From positions 1,817,306 to 1,881,305 of the forward strand of contig NZ_KL370891.1 in assembly GCF_000702325.1 (NCBI RefSeq): a DNA stretch of 64,000 bases, read 5' to 3'. The notes under the pieces are model-generated. The model saw only the letters and a list, made by a program, of their open reading frames with translations, was not told the DNA's origin and did not search any database. Of this stretch, positions 16,528 to 25,720 are shown one piece after another. Position 1 is the stretch's first letter; each line of letters begins with the position of its first letter. The DNA comes from Thiomicrorhabdus sp. Milos-T2 (GTDB taxonomy: Bacteria; Pseudomonadota; Gammaproteobacteria; Thiomicrospirales; Thiomicrospiraceae). The translations under genes were made by a program, and so were the position numbers.

Positions 16528-18039
16528 TTATTTCTGGTTCATTTTTTCTGGTTCATTTTTTGGGTTAAGTTCTTCTATAGATTCAGATGAAATATCTGCT
16601 TCATTCAACAAGTGAGCGGGAATCTCTTTTTTGGTTTTACCCGCTAAATTCTTTAACATTTCAGCCTGTCTGACTAAATTACCCTGACCTGAAATCATCT
16701 GTTTATGCGTCTGTTCATAAGTAGATTGAGCAGTTTGTAATTGTTTACCGACTTTTTCAAAACTATCGACAAATCCAACAAATTTATCATGAACCTCCGC
16801 CGCTCTTTTAATAAGCTTAACGGTGTTCTCACTTTGACGTTCATAACGCCATAACTGCTCTATGGTTTTTAAGGTGGTAAAGAGAGTGGTTGGAGTGACA
16901 ACAGCAACTCGTTTTTCAAAAGCATCTTCAAATATACGGCTATCCGCCTCTATTGCCATTAAGTACGCTCCTTCAACAGGTACAAACATTAATACAAAAT
17001 CAGGCGCATTAAGCTGCTCTAAATGTTCATAACGTTTTTCAGCTAAGATCGAAATATGCTTTTGTAAGCTCGCTAAGTGTGATTTTAGTGCAACGGCTTT
17101 TTCTTTAGACTCATCGGTATTTAGTACCTGCTCGTAATGTACGAGTGAAACTTTTGAATCAACCACTACATGCTTATTATCTGGCATATTAATGATTACA
17201 TCTGGTCGTAAACGTTTACCGTGTTCATCCGTAAAACTTTTCTCACGCTCGTACTCAACACCTTCGGTTAACCCAGAACGTTCTAATAAACGTTCCAAAA
17301 TTAACTCTCCCCAATTACCTTGAGTTTTACTATCGCCCTTTAAAGCTTGGGTTAAGTTTTGGGCTTCCTCAGTCATTTGAGAATTTAACGTATGGAGTTG
17401 TTGTAACTGCTCTTTTAATCCTGCACGGCCTTCCAAGTCCTCTTTATGAACTAATTCAACCCGGCTCTTAAAGGCATCAAGCGCACCTTGCATAGGTTTT
17501 AAAACAGCTTCTATAGTCGTTTGACTCGATTGGGTAAACTGTACTTGTTTTTGATCAAAAATTTGATTGGCTAAAACTTTAAATTCATCTGCCATTTGTT
17601 TTTTTGCAGATTCCAATAAAGCTATTTTTTCTAGTGACGATTCTTTCTCAACTTGAAGCGCTTGTTGCAACTCAGCCAGTTGTGATTCGCTCACTAAAAG
17701 ACGATCTCTCAAGGTTTCTAACAAAGACTCTTTGTCTGTAATTTGCTGGGTTAAAAAACTTTGTTGCTTTAATAACTGTTCCGACTGGCCCTTAAATGAT
17801 TGCAGCTCATCAATCTGCAACCGACTCGCATCTAAAGTTTCCTCTAGCTTACTCACTGTCTCAAAAAGGTTTTCACTCTTAGATTTAAACTGATTTAACT
17901 GTATCTCTAATTCAGAATTTGATTGCAACTGCTCAGATAATTTTTGTTTACTAGAAGAGAGGGAAATAAATAAAAATAGGATTATTGTGATACTTATCGC
18001 CAAAGCGATAAATATCACAACGGATGTATCAATTATCAT
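16528..18039 (-). CDS. rmuC: DNA recombination protein RmuC
   Basis: 503 residues. An N-terminal membrane anchor (about residues 6-27) and a long coiled coil (about 28-190) are followed by the RmuC nuclease-like domain: NWGELILERLLERSGL, VDSKVSLVHYE and FVPVEGAYLMAIEAD are family motifs. RmuC limits DNA inversion between short inverted repeats. Its start overlaps the upstream mshK-like gene by 4 bp (ATGA), so it is translated from the pilus operon. A 14-bp tandem duplication in the last codons appears to have shifted the C-terminal end. Confidence 0.93.
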   Translation of the reverse strand: MIIDTSVVIFIALAISITIILFLFISLSSSKQKLSEQLQSNSELEIQLNQFKSKSENLFETVSKLEETLDASRLQIDELQSFKGQSEQLLKQQSFLTQQITDKESLLETLRDRLLVSESQLAELQQALQVEKESSLEKIALLESAKKQMADEFKVLANQIFDQKQVQFTQSSQTTIEAVLKPMQGALDAFKSRVELVHKEDLEGRAGLKEQLQQLHTLNSQMTEEAQNLTQALKGDSKTQGNWGELILERLLERSGLTEGVEYEREKSFTDEHGKRLRPDVIINMPDNKHVVVDSKVSLVHYEQVLNTDESKEKAVALKSHLASLQKHISILAEKRYEHLEQLNAPDFVLMFVPVEGAYLMAIEADSRIFEDAFEKRVAVVTPTTLFTTLKTIEQLWRYERQSENTVKLIKRAAEVHDKFVGFVDSFEKVGKQLQTAQSTYEQTHKQMISGQGNLVRQAEMLKNLAGKTKKEIPAHLLNEADISSESIEELNPKNEPEKMNQK

Positions 18040-18668
18040 TTTTTTGGATCAGCATTTAAGATTTTGACTTGTTCTAAGCGATTTTTAACGGCTTTTTGTT
18101 CCGTTTTTGGCATTGCACTCTTACGAGCCTGCGCTTCTAATTTATAGGTATCAACGGTTTTGTTTTTATTGGTTAACAACGTCGTTCCCACTTCTACAAC
18201 CTTAGTTTTACCATTAACGGTAATTGGTACACCATCTGTATTAGCATGATAAGAATCTAATTTAATATGTTTTGAAGGTGATTTATTATATTTTCCATTT
18301 ACACGAATAATGGTAGAACCGTCAGGCTTAACAATAACGGCTGAAATAGCCACTCTAGGAGGAATATAAATTCGTTTTTTCTTGGGTTTAGCGTTGCCCT
18401 GTAATTTTTTAGGTTCAATTTTAACCAATTCTTTTTTAGGTTGGGCTACAGGAGGATTTAAATAAGCTTCACGTTGCTTATCAATACGTTTACGATCTTC
18501 TTGACTTAAAAATAAAGTTTTAAATAAAGGCGTAACCTGGTTATTGATAACCTTAAATCGATCAATAGATTCTTTAGAATCTTCTTGAGTCGCGGCTAAA
18601 ACAGCATTTGTTGAAAATAGCAAAACCAAAATACCGAAGAAACTTATTTTTATAATAGAAATTTTCAT
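18036..18668 (-). CDS. exported protein of the MSHA-type locus (MshK/PilP-like position)
   Basis: 210 residues with a Sec signal peptide (ISFFGILVLLFSTNAVLAA, about residues 8-26). The mature part is lysine-rich; residues of about 100-165 (ISAVIVKPDGSTIIRVNGKY and later ITVNGKTKVVEVGTTLL) resemble small beta proteins such as MshK or GspC/PilP HR-type domains. It is placed after mshJ as mshK is in Vibrio, 28 bp downstream. Direct homology to MshK is not certain. Confidence 0.55.
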   Translation of the reverse strand: MKISIIKISFFGILVLLFSTNAVLAATQEDSKESIDRFKVINNQVTPLFKTLFLSQEDRKRIDKQREAYLNPPVAQPKKELVKIEPKKLQGNAKPKKKRIYIPPRVAISAVIVKPDGSTIIRVNGKYNKSPSKHIKLDSYHANTDGVPITVNGKTKVVEVGTTLLTNKNKTVDTYKLEAQARKSAMPKTEQKAVKNRLEQVKILNADPKK

Positions 18669-18696
18669 TATTTAAACCTTTAACCTCAATCTCTAT

Positions 18697-19350
18697 TTAA
18701 CGTGATTTCTTAGATTTGCTCTGGTGAGTATGGAACACAATCAAACTACAATTGGCGGAAACATTACCAGAAGTTAAATCAAAGTTTGCATTAATCTCAT
18801 GACCACTATCTTTTAAGGTTAAGTCACAATTTTTAACTAAATATAATGGAGATATATTTTGACTAATACTTTCAAATAAACGAACTAAATCTTCTTCATG
18901 TTGTAAAGACAGTTTTAGGGTAACATCACTATAATAAAAAATACCATTTGGAATTTTAATTTTAGAAAACTGCCCACTACTAAGTGGTTTCTCTGGCGAA
19001 AAAGTAAAGCTTAAATCTGGAATTAAATATTCATCTCTTAATTTAATCAATGAATCTGTCCAAAAAACACGATCTTGTTGTTTAACTAACCCTTTTTTTA
19101 CAAGCTCATCATATTTGTCACCGTACTCTTGATATAGTCGTACTTGTTGCTGTAAAAATCTAACCTGACTTCTTAAAGAATTTAATTTTTGAATTTTAGG
19201 TTTTTCTTGAGCGGTTAATTCTTTACGGATTTCACCATATCCGTACCAGGCAGCCGTGAGCAACGCTGCTAGAAGTACAAAGACTATAGCTATTTTTTGA
19301 AAAAAACGTTTCGCTAGTGGATCTCTGAAAAAACTACTTAAGCTTGTCAT
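18697..19350 (-). CDS. mshJ: MshJ/PilO-like pilus assembly protein
   Basis: 217 residues: a short cytoplasmic N-terminus, one membrane helix (about 20-41), a coiled coil (about 45-85), and a periplasmic ferredoxin-like domain, the plan of PilO/GspM/MshJ. It overlaps the upstream mshI-like gene by 17 bp. It probably pairs with the PilN-like half of that protein in the inner-membrane alignment complex. Confidence 0.7.
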   Translation of the reverse strand: MTSLSSFFRDPLAKRFFQKIAIVFVLLAALLTAAWYGYGEIRKELTAQEKPKIQKLNSLRSQVRFLQQQVRLYQEYGDKYDELVKKGLVKQQDRVFWTDSLIKLRDEYLIPDLSFTFSPEKPLSSGQFSKIKIPNGIFYYSDVTLKLSLQHEEDLVRLFESISQNISPLYLVKNCDLTLKDSGHEINANFDLTSGNVSANCSLIVFHTHQSKSKKSR

Positions 19351-20908
19351 CTTTGACCCTCAACGTTACCGTAAACGGCAGTGCGTCCACCGTTCCCATA
19401 TTAGAATTAATTGATAAAGATTGACCTAATTGACGGTTTAAGGGTTCTTTCTGAAGTTGTACTTGTTCAATCCCTTTAATCTGGTTCAACTCTGCTACAA
19501 AGTCATCAACCCATTTAACAGGGTCATGATAGGTTTCGTAAAATGGAAATACCCAAGCCTTAATATCGATTTGGTTTCTTCTACTATCAAATCGGTCTAA
19601 AGTTTTCCAGCCAATTTTTGACAATTGAATATTTGGATGATGAGCAAAAACTTGACTCAGCGCATTTATATCAAAGCTAATTAATCGATTTACTTTTAAC
19701 GTTAAAATAGCTTCTGAAAATTCTACCGAGGCCTTAATTTGCTGTGCATCGTCTTGCAGTTTAACAACTTCTTTTAAACGTTTAGTTTCTGACTCATGCT
19801 GCTGTATTTTTTGTTCTAATAAAGTTTGTTTTTGCCAACTGATTAATGTATCGACACCCGTAATAACGACATAATACAGGCCTCCCAAAAAGACTAAAAT
19901 ATTAAGTCCAATAAAAACGGTTCTAGCTGATGAGAAAAGATTAATTTTATCTACATATTTATTGTGGTAAAAACCTTTAGGCCTATCGGTAAAGATAAAA
20001 TCAACCGTTGCTTGCATAGAAAAACAAGGCGAAGAATCAATTGAGCAATTGAGTCCAGTTGGCGAAATCTCACGAAAATTTGCCGTACCTACAAAATAAT
20101 CACTTTCTTCCCAAGTTGCTCTAATCAACCCTTCCTCTTGGCATTTTGCTAAAACCCCATCTAGCAAGGTTTGTTCACCATCTAAAAACACGTAACCTAT
20201 CGGACTATTAAATGGAACAATCTTTTGGTTATAGACGTAAGTAATGGCCATTTTGGTTTCATCAACCAAAGCTTGGGTTATTGAATTAACATCTTCTGAA
20301 CTACTGTCTATTTCAATTAATCGACTTAGTCTTAACTCACCATCGTAAAAAAAAGTTTGTCTAAAAGTGTTTTCAGATTGTCTGGTAACCAGCAAAAATG
20401 GCTTTTTTAAATCCTGTCTATTCAGTTTTAGGAATGGACGAACTTTTTTAGCAAAGTATTTTTCTAATAAAAAAGCCTTTGAATGAATGCCTTTTACTAT
20501 AATTTGGGCTTCTTCTAAACTTTCTAGGAAGCTGCTTAAATTAAACGAGTCCGTAACGGTTGCTGATAAAATAAGTTCTTCCTTTCGACCATCCTCACTA
20601 ATTCGAGTATTATTTGTCCAATTAACTTGTGAAAGAGCAATGGTATCAAGATGAATTCTTTGCTTACGACGGTTAGCTATAGAAGCTTTTTCCCACGGAT
20701 GAACTCTAGGAGCCCACTCAAAATACAAATCTTCATCCACCAAATCTAATATAACATCCGCTTCACTATCTTCAGGCATTGTAGATAAATAGGCGTCTAT
20801 TAGCGGAACATCATTCCAATCAAATGATTCGCTAATCTGTTTTTGATTATCGGCTTGGGCATTAAAAGCCGTAACACCATTATCTGTAATGTAAAAAACA
20901 TATTTCAT
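19334..20908 (-). CDS. mshI: MshI-like protein, PilM-PilN type fusion
   Basis: 524 residues. Residues 1 to about 310 form a cytoplasmic actin-like (PilM-type) region, followed by one membrane helix around 330-350 (TVFIGLNILVFLGGLYYVVI), a coiled coil, and a periplasmic PilN-like domain. PilM and PilN are separate proteins in type IV pilus loci, and MshI is usually shorter, so this looks like a fused form. It lies 2 bp downstream of mshG. The function is inferred from topology and position. Confidence 0.65.
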   Translation of the reverse strand: MKYVFYITDNGVTAFNAQADNQKQISESFDWNDVPLIDAYLSTMPEDSEADVILDLVDEDLYFEWAPRVHPWEKASIANRRKQRIHLDTIALSQVNWTNNTRISEDGRKEELILSATVTDSFNLSSFLESLEEAQIIVKGIHSKAFLLEKYFAKKVRPFLKLNRQDLKKPFLLVTRQSENTFRQTFFYDGELRLSRLIEIDSSSEDVNSITQALVDETKMAITYVYNQKIVPFNSPIGYVFLDGEQTLLDGVLAKCQEEGLIRATWEESDYFVGTANFREISPTGLNCSIDSSPCFSMQATVDFIFTDRPKGFYHNKYVDKINLFSSARTVFIGLNILVFLGGLYYVVITGVDTLISWQKQTLLEQKIQQHESETKRLKEVVKLQDDAQQIKASVEFSEAILTLKVNRLISFDINALSQVFAHHPNIQLSKIGWKTLDRFDSRRNQIDIKAWVFPFYETYHDPVKWVDDFVAELNQIKGIEQVQLQKEPLNRQLGQSLSINSNMGTVDALPFTVTLRVKDDKLK

Positions 20909-20910
20909 TA

Positions 20911-22113
20911 TTACTGCACCTGCGCAATAGTGTCATAAATTGGACCCAGAACGGCAATCATTACCCACCCCACTACAAACCCCATTACCACTGTTAAAAT
21001 AGGTTCTATAGCTGGTTCAATTTTTTCTATCAACTCTTTGGCTTCTCTATCATAAAAATAGCTTACATTTTTTAAAGCGGTATCCATACCACCACTTAAT
21101 TCACCTACTTTAATCATTCGAACAGCCATTTTGGGGAATACTGAAGCCTCTTCAAAAGATTCATAAATAGGTTTCCCTTCTTCAATCATTCTTACGGCAT
21201 TATTTATATTAGTCTCTAGATACTTATTACCAGCAATAACACTCGACATTCTTAAGCTATCTGGAAAACTAACCCCCGCTCCGTACATAACCGCAAGTGA
21301 GTTAGCAATACGTGCAAGTTTCAACTTATATATAACAGGACCCACTATCCATAAATGCAAAGACATCTCATCGGTTTTCAGCTTAAAGTCTTCTGATTGT
21401 TTTCTCCACCATTTAAACAAAAAGACGGTAACAATAGGGACTAAAAATATTTCCAAAATATACTCTTGAATAAATCCAGATGTTGCAATTAATGCAACCG
21501 TTGCAAATCCAAGCTCTCCACCCATTGAGGTAATAAACCCGAGTAGTTCAGGAACAACAAAAAGCATCATTAAAATGACCACTGCAATAACAACGGTGGC
21601 TACAATCGCAGGATATATCATTACTTTTTTTGCTTTAGAGATAAGTTCATCTTCCCACTTAATCATATTTGCTAAATCAAGCAAGATATCTTCTAATTGC
21701 CCCGTCTGTTCACCGACGGATACTAACGAGATATAAACTTCACCAAAGTCATCCTCAAAATTTCGTAATGATTCTGAAAAGGTTGACCCACCTTCCATCG
21801 ATTCATATATGTTAGCTAGCATCTCTTTTACAGCATCACTCTCAAAGTTGTCTTTTAAATCATCAATAATTTCAAGTAATGGAACACCCGCTCTTAGCAG
21901 TTGTTCTAGTTGAATAGTCATTCCGATAATATCTTTACGAGTTACTTTAGGTTTGCCTAACAATGAAAAAGAACTAGACTGTTTTTTGTAACTGAGTAGG
22001 TCTATTTGAGATTTGATTAATTTTTGCTCAAGCTCTTGTTCATTAGCAGCAGGTAAAACACCATTAACACGTTTCCCATATTTGTTTATGCCAGTGTAAT
22101 TATAGTTTTCCAT
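20911..22113 (-). CDS. mshG: MSHA-type inner-membrane platform protein MshG (PilC/GspF family)
   Basis: 400 residues with two GspF domains (around 65-190 and 268-390), each ending in hydrophobic helices; LEQLLRAGVPLLEIIDDL and SLVSVGEQTGQLEDILLDLA are family motifs, repeated in weaker form as IKVGELSGGMDTAL. It forms the membrane platform with the MshE ATPase. It starts 11 bp after mshE. Confidence 0.9.
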   Translation of the reverse strand: MENYNYTGINKYGKRVNGVLPAANEQELEQKLIKSQIDLLSYKKQSSSFSLLGKPKVTRKDIIGMTIQLEQLLRAGVPLLEIIDDLKDNFESDAVKEMLANIYESMEGGSTFSESLRNFEDDFGEVYISLVSVGEQTGQLEDILLDLANMIKWEDELISKAKKVMIYPAIVATVVIAVVILMMLFVVPELLGFITSMGGELGFATVALIATSGFIQEYILEIFLVPIVTVFLFKWWRKQSEDFKLKTDEMSLHLWIVGPVIYKLKLARIANSLAVMYGAGVSFPDSLRMSSVIAGNKYLETNINNAVRMIEEGKPIYESFEEASVFPKMAVRMIKVGELSGGMDTALKNVSYFYDREAKELIEKIEPAIEPILTVVMGFVVGWVMIAVLGPIYDTIAQVQ

Positions 22114-22124
22114 TGTTAAATCAC

Positions 22125-23810
22125 CTATAAAAGCTCAGTTAAATTGACAACACGACTAATTTCTTCAAGTGTTGTTTCACCCTGCTTTACCCAGCGAATA
22201 CCACTTTGAGCCATGGTTGAAAAACCATTTTCTATCGCTTTTTCAAGTAAAGCATGTTGTGATGCCCCTTCTAAAATAAGCTCATCCATTTCAGAGGTAA
22301 AACGTAATGTTTCTAGTACCGCTAAGCGGCCTTTATAGCCTACACCGTTGCACTTATCACAACCTTTAGCTTTATATAGCTTGTAATTATCGCCCTCAGA
22401 AATTGATAGTAAGTTTTTTTCAAACTCTTCTGGCTCATAACTTTCTTTACAGTGTTTACATAATTTACGTGCTAAACGTTGAGCCACAATACCAATCATA
22501 TTCCCTGACATAATAGATCTAGAAACACCTATATCTAATAAACGCGGAATCGCACCAATTGCAGAGTTAGTATGCAATGTTGCAAAAACTTGGTGACCCG
22601 TCATTGCTGCTCGGATTGACATTTCTGCTGTTTCAGCATCGCGAATCTCACCGATAAGGATGATATCAGGATCCTGTCTCAATAAGGCTTTAATACCCGC
22701 CGCAAAACTCATACCAATCTCTTCATTAACTGGCGTTTGTCTTATCAATGACATTGGATATTCAACAGGATCTTCTAGGGTCATAATATTGACCCCAACA
22801 TCATTAAGTTCATTGAGTATTGAATATAAGGTAGTGGTTTTACCCGAGCCCGTAGGTCCAGTAACTAATAGAATCCCTGTCGGTCTCCCCATCATTATTT
22901 TCAAGTCATCATAAGACTCTTTATCTAATCCTAAATCATCTAAGGGGACAATCCCCTTCTCTCTATCTAATATACGTAATACAAAGTTTTCACCATGTGT
23001 TCCTGGCAAAGAAGAAACACGAAAGTCGATTCTTCTACCATGTACAATCAAAGTCATTCGACCATCTTGAGGAATACGTTGCTCAGTTAAATCTAAATCA
23101 GACATAACCTTTAATCGAACAACCAGGCCGGACCAAAACATCTTGTGAAGTAATCTAACTTCTTGTAGTACCCCATCAATTCTATAACGGATGCGTATGT
23201 AGTCTTCTTCAGGCTCGAAATGGATATCAGAAGCGTTCCGTTTTACCGCATCTGTTAATAAATTATCAACCAGTCTTACCATTGGCTGAGAATATTCACT
23301 ATTTACTGATATGGAACTTAGATCAGCTTTACCTGTTTCAAGCTCTTTGAGGATACCTTCAATCGATAACTCATAGCCATAATAGTTATCGATAGCATTT
23401 TGAATCTCAGAGTCAACAACAAGTATAGGTTGTACTTCAATTTTAGGGTTCTGTAAGTGTCTTTTAAGTTTATCTAAAACTAATATATCGCCAGGATTCG
23501 CCATGGCAACTTTTAAGGTATGATCCATAATACTAATTGGAATCAATTGATAATTATGGGCAAACGTCTCTGATACAAGTGAAAGAGCTTTAGGATCAGG
23601 AACCACATCCTTTAAACTCATGGAGCTATAGCCTACATAGTTCCCGACAACTTCTCGAACAACTTCAACTTTAACAAAACCCATTGAAACAAGGATTTCA
23701 CCAAGTTTGTGGCCACTTTTTTTATGCTCAGTTAAAGCAATACTTAATTGATCATTAGTAATAAAGCCTTCTTTAACTAAACGCTCTCCTAAACGTAGTG
23801 GAGTTTGCAT
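22125..23810 (-). CDS. mshE: MSHA-type extension ATPase MshE with MshEN c-di-GMP-binding domain
   Basis: 561 residues. The N-terminal MshEN domain has RLGERLVKEGFITNDQLSIA from residue 6, then a second repeat LGEILVSMGFV; the first motif matches the c-di-GMP-binding consensus except that its final Gln is His29. The GspE core has Walker A GPTGSGKTTTLYS, the Walker B region IILIGEIRDAETAEM, His box TGHQVFATLHT, and a four-cysteine zinc site (CKHC / CDKC). It powers pilus extension at the inner membrane. It is 11 bp from mshG and directly abuts mshN. Confidence 0.93.
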   Translation of the reverse strand: MQTPLRLGERLVKEGFITNDQLSIALTEHKKSGHKLGEILVSMGFVKVEVVREVVGNYVGYSSMSLKDVVPDPKALSLVSETFAHNYQLIPISIMDHTLKVAMANPGDILVLDKLKRHLQNPKIEVQPILVVDSEIQNAIDNYYGYELSIEGILKELETGKADLSSISVNSEYSQPMVRLVDNLLTDAVKRNASDIHFEPEEDYIRIRYRIDGVLQEVRLLHKMFWSGLVVRLKVMSDLDLTEQRIPQDGRMTLIVHGRRIDFRVSSLPGTHGENFVLRILDREKGIVPLDDLGLDKESYDDLKIMMGRPTGILLVTGPTGSGKTTTLYSILNELNDVGVNIMTLEDPVEYPMSLIRQTPVNEEIGMSFAAGIKALLRQDPDIILIGEIRDAETAEMSIRAAMTGHQVFATLHTNSAIGAIPRLLDIGVSRSIMSGNMIGIVAQRLARKLCKHCKESYEPEEFEKNLLSISEGDNYKLYKAKGCDKCNGVGYKGRLAVLETLRFTSEMDELILEGASQHALLEKAIENGFSTMAQSGIRWVKQGETTLEEISRVVNLTELL

Positions 23811-25706
23811 TTATTGGCCTTTCACAATAAATTGACGGATAGAGACAAGCCTATCTCTTACCTTATTTGAATCAAAACTGATACTTTTCGTTTCAGAAAA
23901 ACCTAAGGCTTGAGTGTAATACTTAGCGGCTAATTCATATTTACCTAGATGGTCAAAACTCACCGCTAAGTTCACCATGTAATCAGGATTTGAAGTATCT
24001 AAAGCATAGGCATTAAAATATTTATCTTGAGCGGCAAGCCAATCTTTTTTCTTAGCAGAATGATTACCCAATGCATACTGCAAAACTGCCGAGTTCGGAT
24101 ATTTTTTAGCCATTGATGACAGCTCTTTTTCCCATTGAGAATTAAAATCAATCATTCCTGAAAGATTCGCTATAGCCTCAAACGCATATAAATTATTAGC
24201 ATCCTTATCTAAAACCTGTTGATACAAGTTAACTGCCGAATAGTATTTCTTTTGTGCTACTGATACCCCGGCTAGCCCGAGCATCGCATTAATATTATTT
24301 GCATCTTTATCTAAAGCTTCTGAAAAATATGTTTTAGCTTGGTTAAAATTGCCAGACTGGTATGCATCATAGGCTTTAGAGACAAAAGATCTTGCCGTAG
24401 AGACAACCACGGTAGCAGTTTTACTGTCACTCTTATAAACATTTGATGGCGATTCTCTATTAGGGTTCTTAGATAACTTATTGCGCTGTGTATAGACTTT
24501 CTGAGATTTTGTTACACCTTGTCTAGAAGAAAACTGTGGTTTAGACTTTGTTTTAGTTCCTTGTACTGTTTTTGAAACAACTCTATCTTTAGGATTAATA
24601 TCATTAAGCGCGGTAAGATTAACATCTTTCGCTTCACTTAAGTTTAGTGGTTTATCATCTTCGTTAGCCACTTCATTAGAGACTTTATTTTTAATAGCCT
24701 CGCCAACATTAATAATTTTATCTGTAATACTCGCCTTTAAAGAAGGAGATTCTTCCAATTCTGTTACATCAGGATTGTCAGATCGTCCGCTTACTTTATC
24801 TGAAGGTAATTTCATTTTCGTTAAGTTATAGCGTTTCATACTAAACTCTAACTCATCGTTTTGCTCCTGATAATAAAGCATTCCATAAAATCCTATTCCA
24901 ATAAACAATAGAATCACCACAAGACTGACAATCACTCGAACTGATGTACTCGATTTTTTTTCTATCTTAGGAGGCTTATTCTCTCCATTAATTAGGATAG
25001 GATTTTGTGATAAAGAATCTATGGAAGGTTCAGATGAATCGCTATTCTCTGGAACATAACCAGGTAAATTATCCATACTCCAATTAAAATCATCTTCCTT
25101 GGATTTTGTTTCATTACCAGCGAATTCAGTTGGGAGTTCTTGATCAACAGAATAATTTAGAGTTTGAGTGCTATCAGGAGTTAATGAAAGATCATCACCA
25201 ACACCTTTAGACATCTCATTTGGAGAACCATTTTTTTGATCTAAATCTCTATCTAAAACCTGCTCAGGGGAGCTAATATCTAAAGAGTTAATTAAGTCTG
25301 ACAGTTCACCATCATTTGATGATTCAATTGACATACCATTATTGGCAGGTTCAGCTTGTAATTGTAAAGATATGTTATCAGATTCGTTTAGTTGAGGATT
25401 TTCATTAGTTGGGCTTATTGATTCATCACTAACACCTGAATCTAGGTGTTCTGCAGAAGGTTCTTTTAATGTAAAAAGAGGTAAATTATCCGGCTCTGTA
25501 AGCGGCTCTGATGGAAGAACTCTATCAGCACTTACATCCTCACCTGAAACAACATCATTATTTACGGGTGTTTCTATCTCTGGCTTTACAGGAACTTCAA
25601 CTTCTAACGTACTTTCATATTCTGACGCAGAATTATCCTCAACATTAGCTGTTTTATTATTTTTTTCTTCAGCTGCTTTTTTTAAAGCATCAAGCAATAC
25701 ACTCAC
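23811..25706 (-). CDS. mshN: MshN-like TPR protein
   Basis: 631 residues. It begins MSVLLDALKKAAEEK, the N-terminus common to MshN/GspB-type proteins, followed by a long acidic, Ser/Glu-rich cytoplasmic region, one membrane helix (around 257-280), a Ser/Lys-rich linker and at least four tetratricopeptide repeats in the last 200 residues (for example ALDKDANNINAMLGLAGVSV). The disordered regions are longer than in Vibrio MshN. The TPR part probably lies in the periplasm and helps assemble the secretin. Confidence 0.75.
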   Translation of the reverse strand: MSVLLDALKKAAEEKNNKTANVEDNSASEYESTLEVEVPVKPEIETPVNNDVVSGEDVSADRVLPSEPLTEPDNLPLFTLKEPSAEHLDSGVSDESISPTNENPQLNESDNISLQLQAEPANNGMSIESSNDGELSDLINSLDISSPEQVLDRDLDQKNGSPNEMSKGVGDDLSLTPDSTQTLNYSVDQELPTEFAGNETKSKEDDFNWSMDNLPGYVPENSDSSEPSIDSLSQNPILINGENKPPKIEKKSSTSVRVIVSLVVILLFIGIGFYGMLYYQEQNDELEFSMKRYNLTKMKLPSDKVSGRSDNPDVTELEESPSLKASITDKIINVGEAIKNKVSNEVANEDDKPLNLSEAKDVNLTALNDINPKDRVVSKTVQGTKTKSKPQFSSRQGVTKSQKVYTQRNKLSKNPNRESPSNVYKSDSKTATVVVSTARSFVSKAYDAYQSGNFNQAKTYFSEALDKDANNINAMLGLAGVSVAQKKYYSAVNLYQQVLDKDANNLYAFEAIANLSGMIDFNSQWEKELSSMAKKYPNSAVLQYALGNHSAKKKDWLAAQDKYFNAYALDTSNPDYMVNLAVSFDHLGKYELAAKYYTQALGFSETKSISFDSNKVRDRLVSIRQFIVKGQ

Positions 25707-25720
25707 AGTTAAATCACTTT

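Noticed and set aside
23121-23134. AACCAGGCCGGACC in mshE as a palindrome copy
   Set aside because: Two or more mismatches in the right half; treated only as degenerate similarity.
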